Shown here piece after piece: positions 1-7,902 of a DNA stretch of 64,000 nt. This DNA is from CAZCEC01 sp964497615 (GTDB taxonomy: Bacteria; Chloroflexota; Anaerolineae; Anaerolineales; UBA6663). Made by a program: the position numbers and the translations under genes. The notes beneath the pieces were generated by a model. It worked only from the letters and a program-made list of their open reading frames with translations. It was not told where the DNA came from and did no database searches. The stretch spans positions 1-64,000 of the forward strand of contig CAZCEC010000013.1 in assembly GCA_964497615.1 (NCBI GenBank), given 5' to 3'. The first letter of the stretch is position 1. The number at the start of each line of letters is the position of its first letter.

Positions 1-1
1 G

Positions 2-598
2 CGGCCCAGCACCCACGACGCGAGGCCCACGGCGCAGGCGCCGCTGCCGAGCGCGGTGAGCGCCTTGACGTTGAACGTCTTCCACACGCCCCACGCGTAC
101 GCGTCCGTCATGGCCGCGAACGGCGCGGTGCTGCAAATGTTCAGCCACGGCCTCAGCGCGGCGGGCATGTTCCTGCTCGTCGGCGTCATCTACGACCGCA
201 CCCACACCCGCGACCTGAGCGAGTTTGGCGGGCTGTTCCCGCTGGCGCCGGTGTATGGCGGGATCTTGATCTTCACCAGCATGGCGTCCTTGGGGCTGCC
301 GGGGCTGGCCGGCTTTGTGTCGGAGTTCATGGTGGTGCGGGGGGCGTGGCCCATCTTCACCGCCATCACCGCGCTGGCGATGGTGGGCCTGCTGATGACG
401 GGCGCCTACATCCTTAAGGGGATTGGGTCGGCGCTGTATGGCCCGGTGAACACGCGCTGGCGCGGCCACAAGCTGGAGATTTCGGCCCGCGAGGTCATTG
501 CCATCGCGCCGCTCATGATCCTGCTGGTGGTCAATGGCGTGTGGCCGAGGTGGCTGGTCGAGATTATCAATCAGACGGTGACACGTTTGATGAGTTGA
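2..598 (+). CDS. nuoM: NADH-quinone oxidoreductase subunit M, C-terminal part (partial)
   Basis: This is the C-terminal third of an antiporter-like, proton-pumping membrane subunit of respiratory complex I. Visible landmarks are NGAVLQMFSHG, VGVIYDRTHTRDL, TSMASLGLPGLAGFVSEF and the late-helix lysine in GAYILKG, all standard for NuoM. The gene runs off the left edge. Positions 56-598 read cleanly as NuoM, but the in-frame translation of bases 2-55 does not resemble the expected SSVxHMGY helix, so the first 50 or so bases may be an assembly edge artefact. It is followed 56 nt later by a second NuoM-type gene and then nuoN, so it is the end of a nuo operon. Confidence 0.9.
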   Translation, partial: RPSTHDARPTAQAPLPSAVSALTLNVFHTPHAYASVMAANGAVLQMFSHGLSAAGMFLLVGVIYDRTHTRDLSEFGGLFPLAPVYGGILIFTSMASLGLPGLAGFVSEFMVVRGAWPIFTAITALAMVGLLMTGAYILKGIGSALYGPVNTRWRGHKLEISAREVIAIAPLMILLVVNGVWPRWLVEIINQTVTRLMS

Positions 599-654
599 CG
601 GCCAAAGTGACCGGCCTTCAGCCGGATGACTTGTAAGGCTCAACGAGACTTAGT

Positions 655-2262
655 ATGTCCTTTCCCTTTCTATCCGTCATCACCTTTACGCCCGCGGTCG
701 CCGGGCTGCTGATCCTGCTGATTCCGGCCGAGCGCAAGACCGAGACGCGCATGGCGGCGCTGGCGGCGGGCGTCTTCGCCACCATCCTGTCGCTCTACGT
801 GTACTTTGGCTACGATCAGGCGGCCGGGGGTTATCAGTTCATCGAGCAGTACCAGTGGGTGCCGCAGTGGGGCATCACCTACTACGTGGGAGTGGATGGC
901 CTGAGCCTGCCCCTGGTGCTGCTGACCGCGGTGGTGATGCTCACCGGTGTGCTCATCTCGTGGGGCATCGACGACCGGCCGCGCGAGTTCTTCGCCTTCC
1001 TGTTCATCCTGGCCAGCGGCGTGTTTGGAGTTTTCGTCGCGCTGGACCTGTTCCACTTGTTCTTCTTCTACGAAATCGCCGTCTTCCCGATGTACCTGCT
1101 CATCGCCATCTGGGGCTGGGTGAAGACGCGCGAGTACGCGGCCATGAAGCTGACCCTGTACCTGTTCATCGGGTCGGTGATTGCCCTGGTCGGCGCGCTG
1201 GCGATGTTCGTGGCCGTGCGCGATTTCACGGGCGAAGCCAGCTTCAGCATGCTCACCATCTCCCAGGCGCAGCAGGCCGGGGCGTTTGATTTCAATGTCA
1301 CTATTGGCAACCCGTTCGGCGGTGCGCCGCTGCTGGTGACGAGCTTCGAGAAGTTTGTCTTCCCGTGGGTGTTCTTCGGCTTTGCGGTGCTGGGCGGCAT
1401 CTTCCCGTTCCACAACTGGTCGCCGGACGGCCACGTGGCCGCGCCCACGGCCGTGTCCATGTTTCACGCCGGGGTGCTGATGAAGTTGGGCGCGTTCGCT
1501 GCGCTGCGCGTGGGCGTGATGCTGCTGCCGGAGGGCGCGCGCTTCCACGCGCCGTGGATTGTGCTGCTCACCCTGGTCAATGTGGTCTATGGCTCTTTCA
1601 TCGCCATGACCCAGACCGACCTGAAATACATGATCGGTTTCTCGTCGGTCTCGCACATGGGACTGGTGGCGATGGCGCTCACCACGCTGAACAGCGACGG
1701 GTACGTGGGCGCCGGGCTGCAAATGTTCTCGCACGGCGTGATGACGGCTCTCTTCTTTGCCTGCGTCGGCATGATCTACGACCGGGCGCACACCCGCATG
1801 ATGCCGGAGCTGGGCGGCATGGCCCGCAAGATGCCGTTTGTGGCGGTGGCCTTCATCATCGGCGGCTTCACCTCGATGGGTATGCCTGGCCTATCGGGCT
1901 TCGTGGCTGAACTACCCATCTTCCTGGGGGTGTGGAAGGCTCGCGCGCTGGAGGTGGCCGGGTTGCCGGGGTGGCTGGCGGCGCTGGCCCAGCAGCCGTG
2001 GTACTTCCCCGTCATCGCCGTCATCTCGGCCGTCTCCATCGTCGTGACCGCCGCCTATGTGCTGCGCGCGGTGCAGCGCGTGTTCTTTGGCGACCTGCCG
2101 CACGAGTTTGAGCATCACGTGGGCGATGTGACGGTGCTGGACAAGACGGCGCTGACGATCCTGTGCGGCTTGATGATCATCCTGGGGGTCTATCCCGCCA
2201 TCATGGCTCCCTTGATCGAAACGGCAGTGCGGCCAGTGCTGACGCTGCTCGGAGTGCGATAA
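655..2262 (+). CDS. nuoM: Second NuoM-type complex I subunit (antiporter-like)
   Basis: The 535-residue multi-pass membrane protein has the proton-translocating antiporter fold of NuoL/M/N. The conserved glutamate of the FFYEIAVFPMYLLIA helix, the HNWSPDGHVAAPTA loop and the lysine in GVLMKLGAF are present. In ordinary NuoM the helix before the WLPDAH-like loop reads FAxKxP; here it reads FAVLGGIFPFHNW, so the usual TM7 lysine appears to be missing. It sits between another NuoM and NuoN: the stop TAA directly abuts the ATG of nuoN. Two tandem M subunits are known in some bacterial complex I variants; whether both are in one complex here is inference. Confidence 0.9.
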   Translation: MSFPFLSVITFTPAVAGLLILLIPAERKTETRMAALAAGVFATILSLYVYFGYDQAAGGYQFIEQYQWVPQWGITYYVGVDGLSLPLVLLTAVVMLTGVLISWGIDDRPREFFAFLFILASGVFGVFVALDLFHLFFFYEIAVFPMYLLIAIWGWVKTREYAAMKLTLYLFIGSVIALVGALAMFVAVRDFTGEASFSMLTISQAQQAGAFDFNVTIGNPFGGAPLLVTSFEKFVFPWVFFGFAVLGGIFPFHNWSPDGHVAAPTAVSMFHAGVLMKLGAFAALRVGVMLLPEGARFHAPWIVLLTLVNVVYGSFIAMTQTDLKYMIGFSSVSHMGLVAMALTTLNSDGYVGAGLQMFSHGVMTALFFACVGMIYDRAHTRMMPELGGMARKMPFVAVAFIIGGFTSMGMPGLSGFVAELPIFLGVWKARALEVAGLPGWLAALAQQPWYFPVIAVISAVSIVVTAAYVLRAVQRVFFGDLPHEFEHHVGDVTVLDKTALTILCGLMIILGVYPAIMAPLIETAVRPVLTLLGVR

Positions 2263-3717
2263 ATGTCGTTCAATCCGTTCAACCCCGAGACTCTGCTGGC
2301 GATCCTGCCGGAGTTGGTGCTGGTGGTCACGGCCGCGCTGGTCATGGGCCTGGACGTTGTCTGGCCGGAAAGCCGCCGCCGCGTCCTGGGCTTGCTCACG
2401 GCGGGCGGCCTGGCCCTGGCAGCGGTGCTGGCGTTGATCTTCTCGCAGCCTTCACCCGACAACGCCCTGATCTTCGGCGGGATGATGCGCGACGATGGGT
2501 TGGCCTTCATCTTCCGGCTCATGTTCATCTTCTCGGGGATGATCGTAGCGCTGCTGTCGGTGGACTCGCAGGGTGTCGCGCGCAAGGGCGAGTACTACGC
2601 CATCCTGCTGGGCGCCGTGATCGGCATGAACTTCATGGCCGCCGCCGCCGACCTGATCATGCTCTACCTGGCCTTGGAGACCACCTCCATCGCGCTGTAC
2701 CTGCTGGCAGGGTTCCTGCGCGAAGACGACAAAAGTGCCGAGGCCGGCCTCAAGTATTTCCTGTTCGGCTCATTTACGTCCGCCGTGATGCTCTACGGCT
2801 TCAGCCTGCTCTTCGGCTTCACCGGCAAGACAAACCTGTATGAGCTCAGCGCCGCCCTGCTGTCGGGGGGCGTGCCCACGCTGCCGGTGCTGGTGGCGCT
2901 GCTGCTGGTCCTGGTGGGCTTCGGCTTCAAGGTCTCGGCGGTGCCGTTCCACTTCTGGTCGCCGGATGTTTATGAAGGCGCGCCCACCCCTGTCACGGCC
3001 TTCATCTCGGTGGCTTCCAAGGCGGCGGGTTTCGCCGTTCTGGTGCGGGTGATGGTGGCCGTCTTCCCGGACGTGGAAGGTTACTGGGCGCCCCTCGTGG
3101 CCGTCATTTCCGTCTTTACCATGACGTTGGGCAACACGCTGGCCCTAGCGCAGCGCAACATCAAGCGCCTGCTGGCCTACTCGTCCATCGCCCAAGCCGG
3201 CTATGCCTTGATCGGCCTGGCGGCCCTGTCTGAGAATGGCATCGCCGCCATCATCTTCTACCTGTTGATGTACACCGTCACCAACCTGGCGACCTTTGGC
3301 GTCATCATCCTGGCGGTGCGCGCGATCGGCTCGGACGAGATTGCCGACTACGCCGGGCTGTCGCGCCGTTCGCCGGGGCTGGCGCTGGTGTTCCTGATTG
3401 GCTTCTTGTCGCTGGGGGGCATGCCCCCGCTGGCGGGCTTCTTCGGCAAGTTTTTCATCTTCACTGCCGCGGTCGAATCCGGCCTGGTGTGGCTGGCCGT
3501 CATCGGCGTGCTGAACGCCATCATCGGCCTGTACTACTACCTGACGGTGCTCAAGGTGGTCTACCTGTACCGCTCGGAACGCGACAGCGAGACGATCCCG
3601 GTGCCGCGCGCCTACGTGCTCGCGCTGGGGCTGTGCTCGTTTGGCATCCTGCTGCTGGGCACGGCGGCCGGGCCGTGGTTTAGCTGGGCAACCGCGGCGG
3701 CGGGGGGGCTGTTCTGA
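2263..3717 (+). CDS. nuoN: NADH-quinone oxidoreductase subunit N
   Basis: This 484-residue polytopic protein is the antiporter-like subunit NuoN of complex I. Diagnostic segments are LYLALETTSIALYLLAG (helix glutamate), FKVSAVPFHFWSPDVYEGAP (the TM7 lysine and loop), KRLLAYSSIAQAGYALIG and LSLGGMPPLAGFFGKF. Its ATG immediately follows the stop codon of the upstream M-type gene (TAAATG), so translation is probably coupled. It is the last nuo gene; a short GC-rich stretch with a T-run and then a new promoter separate it from the atp genes. Confidence 0.96.
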   Translation: MSFNPFNPETLLAILPELVLVVTAALVMGLDVVWPESRRRVLGLLTAGGLALAAVLALIFSQPSPDNALIFGGMMRDDGLAFIFRLMFIFSGMIVALLSVDSQGVARKGEYYAILLGAVIGMNFMAAAADLIMLYLALETTSIALYLLAGFLREDDKSAEAGLKYFLFGSFTSAVMLYGFSLLFGFTGKTNLYELSAALLSGGVPTLPVLVALLLVLVGFGFKVSAVPFHFWSPDVYEGAPTPVTAFISVASKAAGFAVLVRVMVAVFPDVEGYWAPLVAVISVFTMTLGNTLALAQRNIKRLLAYSSIAQAGYALIGLAALSENGIAAIIFYLLMYTVTNLATFGVIILAVRAIGSDEIADYAGLSRRSPGLALVFLIGFLSLGGMPPLAGFFGKFFIFTAAVESGLVWLAVIGVLNAIIGLYYYLTVLKVVYLYRSERDSETIPVPRAYVLALGLCSFGILLLGTAAGPWFSWATAAAGGLF

Positions 3718-3724
3718 ATCGGCG

Positions 3725-3754
3725 TTGACCGGCCGTTTTTGTCTGTGATATAAT
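3725..3754 (+). promoter_or_regulatory. Promoter of the F0 ATP synthase operon
   Basis: TTGACC at 3725-3730 and TATAAT at 3749-3754 are separated by 18 bp. The ATG of the first atp gene lies 12 nt after the -10 box, so the 5' leader would be only about 6 nt. A T-run at 3736-3740, inside the spacer, could also end nuo transcription. Confidence 0.75.
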
Positions 3755-3766
3755 TCTCAAACGACG

Positions 3767-4060
3767 ATGCCTTTGGAGGACAACGCGTCCAACAAGCAGG
3801 TGCAAGCCGCGCAGGCGTCGTTTCAGCTTGCTTTCACAGTTCTGGCCCAGGTCGGAATTCTGTCGTTGGTGATTGTGATCGGGGCCTTGATTGCCGGGAT
3901 TGCGCTCGACCGCGTGCTGGAAACACGGCCGCTCTTCACCGTGCTGCTCATGCTGGCCAGCTTCCCGGCCTTGATGTACGTCATCTATCGCGTGGCGATG
4001 CGGGCGGTCGCCCGCATTCAGCCCGATCGCCCCGCCCAGCGGGGCGTTAAGGAGGAGTGA
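3767..4060 (+). CDS. AtpZ/AtpI-family small membrane protein of the ATP synthase operon
   Basis: The 97-residue protein has two hydrophobic segments (about residues 24-48 and 57-79) and basic loops, and lies directly before atpB. This matches the small AtpI/AtpZ proteins that lead many atp operons and are proposed to help assemble the c-ring or import Mg2+/Ca2+. Identification rests on size, topology and position more than on strong motifs. The start ATG at 3767 lies just downstream of a TATAAT box, leaving almost no leader. An AAGGAGG sequence at its 3' end serves the next gene. Confidence 0.75.
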   Translation: MPLEDNASNKQVQAAQASFQLAFTVLAQVGILSLVIVIGALIAGIALDRVLETRPLFTVLLMLASFPALMYVIYRVAMRAVARIQPDRPAQRGVKEE

Positions 4061-4064
4061 CATT

Positions 4065-5114
4065 GTGACGACGTCTCACCCGCCGCAGCCGCGGCGAATC
4101 GGGTTCAAACGCTGGATTGTGCTCGGGCTGATTTTCCTGGGCGCCTACCTGGCCTTTGGCGTGGGCGGCATCTTCAAGCCCGTCAGCCCGGCGGTGGTGC
4201 TGCCCGGCGAGAAGATTTGGCCCAGCCTGGCCGAAATCCCCTTCCTGGGCCAGCACCTGACCCTCACCAACACCCTGCTGGCCACCCTCATCGGCGACGT
4301 GGTGCTGCTGTTGATGGGCTTCGCCGCCTTTCGCTTCGTGCGCAGCGGCAAGCTGGTCCCCAGCGGTTTCTACAACTTCTTCGAGCTCCTGATCGAGTTC
4401 CTGTGGAACGCCGCCGAGTCGGCCGCGGGCAAGTGGGCGCGCCGCATCTTCCCCTTCGTCGCCACCATTTTCCTGATCGTGATGGTCGGCAACCTGGTCA
4501 AGCTCATCCCCGGCTTCGAGAGCATCGGCTACATGAAGGAGGCCCACGGCACCATCAAGGGCTACGAGCCGGTGGCCTTGTTTGGGGGCGTGTATGCTAT
4601 TGACGGCTCGCACGAGGTGGAGCACCTGCACGAGGGCGAGCACGCCGAAGGCAACGTGCCCTGCCACTCCTGCGAGGTGGTGCCCTTCCTGCGCGGCGCC
4701 GCCACCGACCTGAACTTCACCTTCGCCCTGGCCGTCATCGCCGTGGTGATGATCCAGGTCTTCGGCGTCTGGGCGCTGGGCGCGTCGTACTTCGGCAAGT
4801 TCATCAACGTCGGCGGCATGATCAGCCGGCCGTTCTTTGGGGTGATTGACTTCGGCGTGGGCTTGCTGGAGCTCGTCAGCGAGTTCGCCAAGATCCTCTC
4901 GTTCGGCTTCCGGTTGTTCGGCAATATCTTCGCCGGCGCACTGCTGCTATCGATCCTGGGCGCGCTGACGGCCGTGGTCGTCCCGAGCCTGCTCTACACG
5001 CTGGAAATCTTCGTCGGCCTCATCCAGGCATACGTGTTCGCGATGCTGGCGCTGGTCTTCATCAGCCAGGCCACCATCAGCCACCACGCGCCCGGCGGCG
5101 ACGAGCATCACTAG
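4065..5114 (+). CDS. atpB: ATP synthase F0 subunit a
   Basis: Subunit a forms the proton half-channels beside the c-ring. The essential arginine is visible in SFGFRLFGNIFAG, followed by the conserved GLIQAYVFAMLALVFI helix. The GTG start at 4065 has an ideal AAGGAGG sequence just upstream. At 349 residues it is longer than the usual 230-270. The extra length includes an extended loop around residues 165-210 rich in His and Glu and ending in PCHSCEV, which looks capable of binding a metal. The gene lies between the AtpZ/I-like gene and atpE. Confidence 0.96.
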   Translation: MTTSHPPQPRRIGFKRWIVLGLIFLGAYLAFGVGGIFKPVSPAVVLPGEKIWPSLAEIPFLGQHLTLTNTLLATLIGDVVLLLMGFAAFRFVRSGKLVPSGFYNFFELLIEFLWNAAESAAGKWARRIFPFVATIFLIVMVGNLVKLIPGFESIGYMKEAHGTIKGYEPVALFGGVYAIDGSHEVEHLHEGEHAEGNVPCHSCEVVPFLRGAATDLNFTFALAVIAVVMIQVFGVWALGASYFGKFINVGGMISRPFFGVIDFGVGLLELVSEFAKILSFGFRLFGNIFAGALLLSILGALTAVVVPSLLYTLEIFVGLIQAYVFAMLALVFISQATISHHAPGGDEHH

Positions 5115-5152
5115 ACCTTTTACCGACTTTTCTGATAGGAGACAGACATACC

Positions 5153-5401
5153 ATGGACGTCGCAGCCGCTGAAGCTCTCGCTCTGGGCCTGAAGTACATC
5201 GGGGCCGGCCTGGCCATGACCGGCGCCATTGGCGCTGGCGCCGGCGTGGGCATCGTTGTGAATGGCGCCGTGCAGGCCATGGGGCGCAACCCCGATGTGA
5301 CCGGCACCATCCAGACCAACATGATCCTGGGTATCGCCTTCGCCGAAGCCGTTGCCATTTATGCTCTGGCCGTGGCCCTGATCATCCTGTTCGCCGCCTA
5401 A
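5153..5401 (+). CDS. atpE: ATP synthase F0 subunit c
   Basis: The 82-residue hairpin proteolipid forms the rotor ring. Two helices flank the polar loop GRNPDV. The ion-carrying glutamate is in the second helix (FAEAVAIY) and the first helix has the glycine-rich AIGAGAGVGI packing motif. The helix-1 glutamine and the Ser/Thr after the glutamate that mark Na+-binding rings are absent, so proton coupling is expected. AGGAG precedes the ATG by about 10 nt. Confidence 0.97.
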   Translation: MDVAAAEALALGLKYIGAGLAMTGAIGAGAGVGIVVNGAVQAMGRNPDVTGTIQTNMILGIAFAEAVAIYALAVALIILFAA

Positions 5402-5411
5402 GGAGTAGTTC

Positions 5412-6149
5412 ATGGAAGCATTAGGTGTCAATCTAGGATTCTTCCTGGTCCAGGTCTTCAACTTCGTCATTGTGATGATCGTATTGACGACCTGGGCCTA
5501 CCGGCCGGTGGTCAACCTGCTGGAGCAGCGTAAGCAGCGCATTGCCCAGGGGTTGGAAGACGCGCGCGTGGCGGCGGAAGCCCGCGCCAACGCCGAAAAA
5601 GAAGCGGCCAAGATCATCGCTGAGGCCCAGGCCGAGGCCAACAAGCGCGTGGCCGAGGCCACCGAGCGCGCCGAAAAGGCCGCCGCCGAAGTGCGCGCCG
5701 CCGCCGACGCTGAGCGGGGCCGCATCCTGGCGGCCGCGCAGGAAGAAGGCGCCCAGGAGCGCAACCGCATCCTGGCCGACCTGCGCGGGCAGGTGGCGGC
5801 CCTGGCCGTCTCCGCTGCGCAGAAGGTGGTGGGCGAGTCGCTCGACGAGCGCCGCCAGCATGGCCTGATCCAGGAGTTCTTCAGCGGGGTCAAGGGCGGC
5901 CAGTTCACCCTGCTGGAAGGCGAGAGCATGGCGGGCGCGGCGGCGGAAGTGACCAGCGCCCTGCCGCTGACCGAGGCTGAGCAAGACACTGTCCGCAAGG
6001 ATATCGTCAGCCGGCTGGGAGGCTCCCCGGCCGTGGTCTTCCGCGTGGACCCCAACATCCTGGGCGGCGTCGTCGTCCGCGTGGGCGATAAGGTGGTGGA
6101 CGCCTCCGTGGCCGGCCGGCTGGAGGGCCTGCGGGCCAGCATGCGCTAG
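5412..6149 (+). CDS. atpF: ATP synthase subunit b with a delta-like C-terminal domain
   Basis: Residues 1-30 form the membrane anchor (LGFFLVQVFNFVIVMIVL), followed by a long Ala/Glu/Arg coiled coil typical of subunit b. From about residue 175 the sequence changes to a delta/OSCP-like C-terminal domain (LPLTEAEQDTV, then DPNILGGVVVRVGDKVVDASV), which normally lies at the end of AtpH. The N-terminal helical domain of delta is not visible. The protein (245 residues) therefore seems to combine peripheral-stalk functions in a compact b-delta hybrid. No F1 genes follow: the next gene is a Mur ligase, so atpA, G, D and C must be elsewhere. Confidence 0.9.
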   Translation: MEALGVNLGFFLVQVFNFVIVMIVLTTWAYRPVVNLLEQRKQRIAQGLEDARVAAEARANAEKEAAKIIAEAQAEANKRVAEATERAEKAAAEVRAAADAERGRILAAAQEEGAQERNRILADLRGQVAALAVSAAQKVVGESLDERRQHGLIQEFFSGVKGGQFTLLEGESMAGAAAEVTSALPLTEAEQDTVRKDIVSRLGGSPAVVFRVDPNILGGVVVRVGDKVVDASVAGRLEGLRASMR

Positions 6150-6208
6150 GCAGCGGTTCCGGTGGCGCGGCTGCTGCCGGGATAACCCGCTCGGCGACCG
6201 GCAATCAG

Positions 6209-6253
6209 ACGGGGCGCGGGCCGGTGGAGTCACTCCACCGGCCCGCGCCCCGT
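6209..6253 (+). terminator. 22-bp perfect hairpin after atpF
   Basis: A perfect 22-bp inverted repeat (6209-6230 and 6232-6253) surrounds one central base. It lies 60 bp after the atp stop codon and directly before the TATAAT box of the next gene. It is the likely transcription barrier at the end of the atp operon, although the downstream T-run is short. Confidence 0.7.
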
Positions 6254-6259
6254 ACGCTT

Positions 6260-6265
6260 TATAAT
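6260..6265 (+). promoter_or_regulatory. -10 box of the murE-like gene (leaderless type)
   Basis: TATAAT lies exactly 6 nt before the ATG at 6272. Transcription should therefore begin at or next to the start codon. No -35 consensus is visible because the hairpin arm occupies that position. Confidence 0.7.
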
Positions 6266-6271
6266 CTGCCT

Positions 6272-7849
6272 ATGCCAATGCGCCTTTCTGCCCTGGTGGC
6301 TGCTTTGCCACAGGTATTCCCCGCGGGTCTTCCTGCCCATGCGCCCGACCCTGATGTCACAGCCATAACGGCGGACTCGCGCCAGGTGATCCCGGGCAGC
6401 CTGTTTGTGGCGTTGCGCGGCGAGACCGTGGACGGCCACCGGTTCATCCCCGATGCCCTGGCGCGGGGGGCGGCCGCCGTTGTCGCGGAACAGCCCCCCG
6501 TAACGCCGCCCGCCCACGCCCCCACACTGGTTGTCGCTGACACACCGTCTGCCCTTGCCTGGCTCGCCGCCGCGTGGCATGGCTTTCCGGCCCGGCAACT
6601 TGTGATGGTGGGCGTGACAGGCACGGATGGCAAAACCACGACGGCCAGCCTGATCCATAGCATCCTCCAAACGGCCGGGCTGCGCGCTGGCTTGGTGTCC
6701 ACTGTCAACGCCGTCATTGGCGCGGAGACGCTGGATACGGGCTTTCATGTCACTACGCCCGACGCACTGGCGGTGCAGGCCCTGCTGGCGCGCATGGCGG
6801 GCGCCGGCCTCACCCACTGCGTGCTGGAGGTCACGTCGCACGGCCTGGCGCAGCACCGAGTGACCGGCTGCGAGTTTGACGTGGCGGTGGTAACCAATAT
6901 CACCCATGAGCACTTGGACTACCACAGAAGCTATGAAGGTTACCGGGCCGCCAAGGGACGCTTATTCGCAGGTCTGGCCGAGGGCGCGCCCAAGCTGGGC
7001 GGCCTGCCCAAGACGGCGGTGTTGAACGCAGACGATGCCTCGCATGACTACCTGGCTGGCCTGCTCGCGCCCGGCGTGCGGCGCGTGGACTATAGCCTGC
7101 GGCCCGTAGCAGGCATGTGGGCCAGCAACATTGAGCACACGCCTGGGGGCCTGGCTTTTGTGGCGCGCGGGGGGCGCTTCACACAGCCCATTCGCTCGAC
7201 CCTGGTGGGCGCCTACAATGTCTCCAACTGCCTGGCGGCCATCGGCGCGGCGGTGATTGGGCTGGATGTTCCGCCTGAATTGGCCGCGCAAGGCATTGCC
7301 GCCCTGCCGGGCGTGCCGGGGCGGATGGAGCGTCTCGACCTGGGCCAACCGTTCGCCGCCATCGTGGATTTCGCCCACACGCCAAACGCGCTGCGCCGGG
7401 CGCTCGAGACGGCCCGCGACCTGACGGGCAAGGGACGGGTCATCGCCGTCTTCGGCTCGGCAGGGCTGCGCGATGTGGAGAAGCGCCGCCTGATGGCCGA
7501 GACTTCCGCCGAGATGGCGAATATCACCATCCTCACCGCCGAAGACCCGCGCACCGAATCGCTCGCCGACATCCTGGAGATGATGGCCGGCGCTGCCCGG
7601 CTGCGGGGCGGTGTGGAAGGGCAGACGTTCTTCCGGGTGCCCGACCGCGGCGACGCCTTGCGGCTCGCGGTGAAGCTGGCGCAGCCAGGCGATACGGTGC
7701 TGGCTTGCGGCAAGGGCCACGAGCAGTCCATGTGCTTCGGCGCGGTGGAATATCCGTGGGACGACCGGACCGCCCTGCGCGCCGCGTTGGCCGAACGCCT
7801 GGGCTTGCCGGGCCACCCGATGCCCCAACTGCCCACCAGCGCCGGTTAG
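6272..7849 (+). CDS. murE: UDP-MurNAc-tripeptide synthetase (MurE family)
   Basis: MurE adds the third amino acid to UDP-MurNAc-L-Ala-D-Glu in the cytoplasm. The N-terminal substrate domain, the central ATPase loop TGTDGKTTT, the TSHGL and THEHLDYH motifs, and a C-terminal domain with GKGHE are all visible. The DNPR motif that selects diaminopimelate reads EDPR here, so the added residue (DAP, lysine or ornithine) cannot be assigned. I start at the ATG at 6272 because the TATAAT box lies 6 nt before it; 6278 is also possible. The protein is 525 residues long. No other mur genes adjoin it. Confidence 0.9.
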   Translation: MPMRLSALVAALPQVFPAGLPAHAPDPDVTAITADSRQVIPGSLFVALRGETVDGHRFIPDALARGAAAVVAEQPPVTPPAHAPTLVVADTPSALAWLAAAWHGFPARQLVMVGVTGTDGKTTTASLIHSILQTAGLRAGLVSTVNAVIGAETLDTGFHVTTPDALAVQALLARMAGAGLTHCVLEVTSHGLAQHRVTGCEFDVAVVTNITHEHLDYHRSYEGYRAAKGRLFAGLAEGAPKLGGLPKTAVLNADDASHDYLAGLLAPGVRRVDYSLRPVAGMWASNIEHTPGGLAFVARGGRFTQPIRSTLVGAYNVSNCLAAIGAAVIGLDVPPELAAQGIAALPGVPGRMERLDLGQPFAAIVDFAHTPNALRRALETARDLTGKGRVIAVFGSAGLRDVEKRRLMAETSAEMANITILTAEDPRTESLADILEMMAGAARLRGGVEGQTFFRVPDRGDALRLAVKLAQPGDTVLACGKGHEQSMCFGAVEYPWDDRTALRAALAERLGLPGHPMPQLPTSAG

Positions 7850-7866
7850 CGTCTGGCTGCTTGTGC

Positions 7867-7872
7867 TAGAAT
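7867..7872 (+). promoter_or_regulatory. Possible -10 box before the GT2 gene
   Basis: TAGAAT lies 30 nt before the GTG start at 7903, in the only gap between the murE-like gene and the polysaccharide genes. No convincing -35 was seen. Confidence 0.4.
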
Positions 7873-7902
7873 CCTCGGCAATGTAGGCGGCGGACTGCAC
7901 CT

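Noticed and set aside
670..1791. Long minus-strand reading frame opposite the second nuoM gene
   Set aside because: It is a shadow of a well-supported gene in GC-rich DNA; the product is a low-complexity His/Arg/Gln protein without domains. The same holds for similar long antisense frames at 4047-4667, 5433-6233, 9139-10338, 22579-24453 and 31859-33103.
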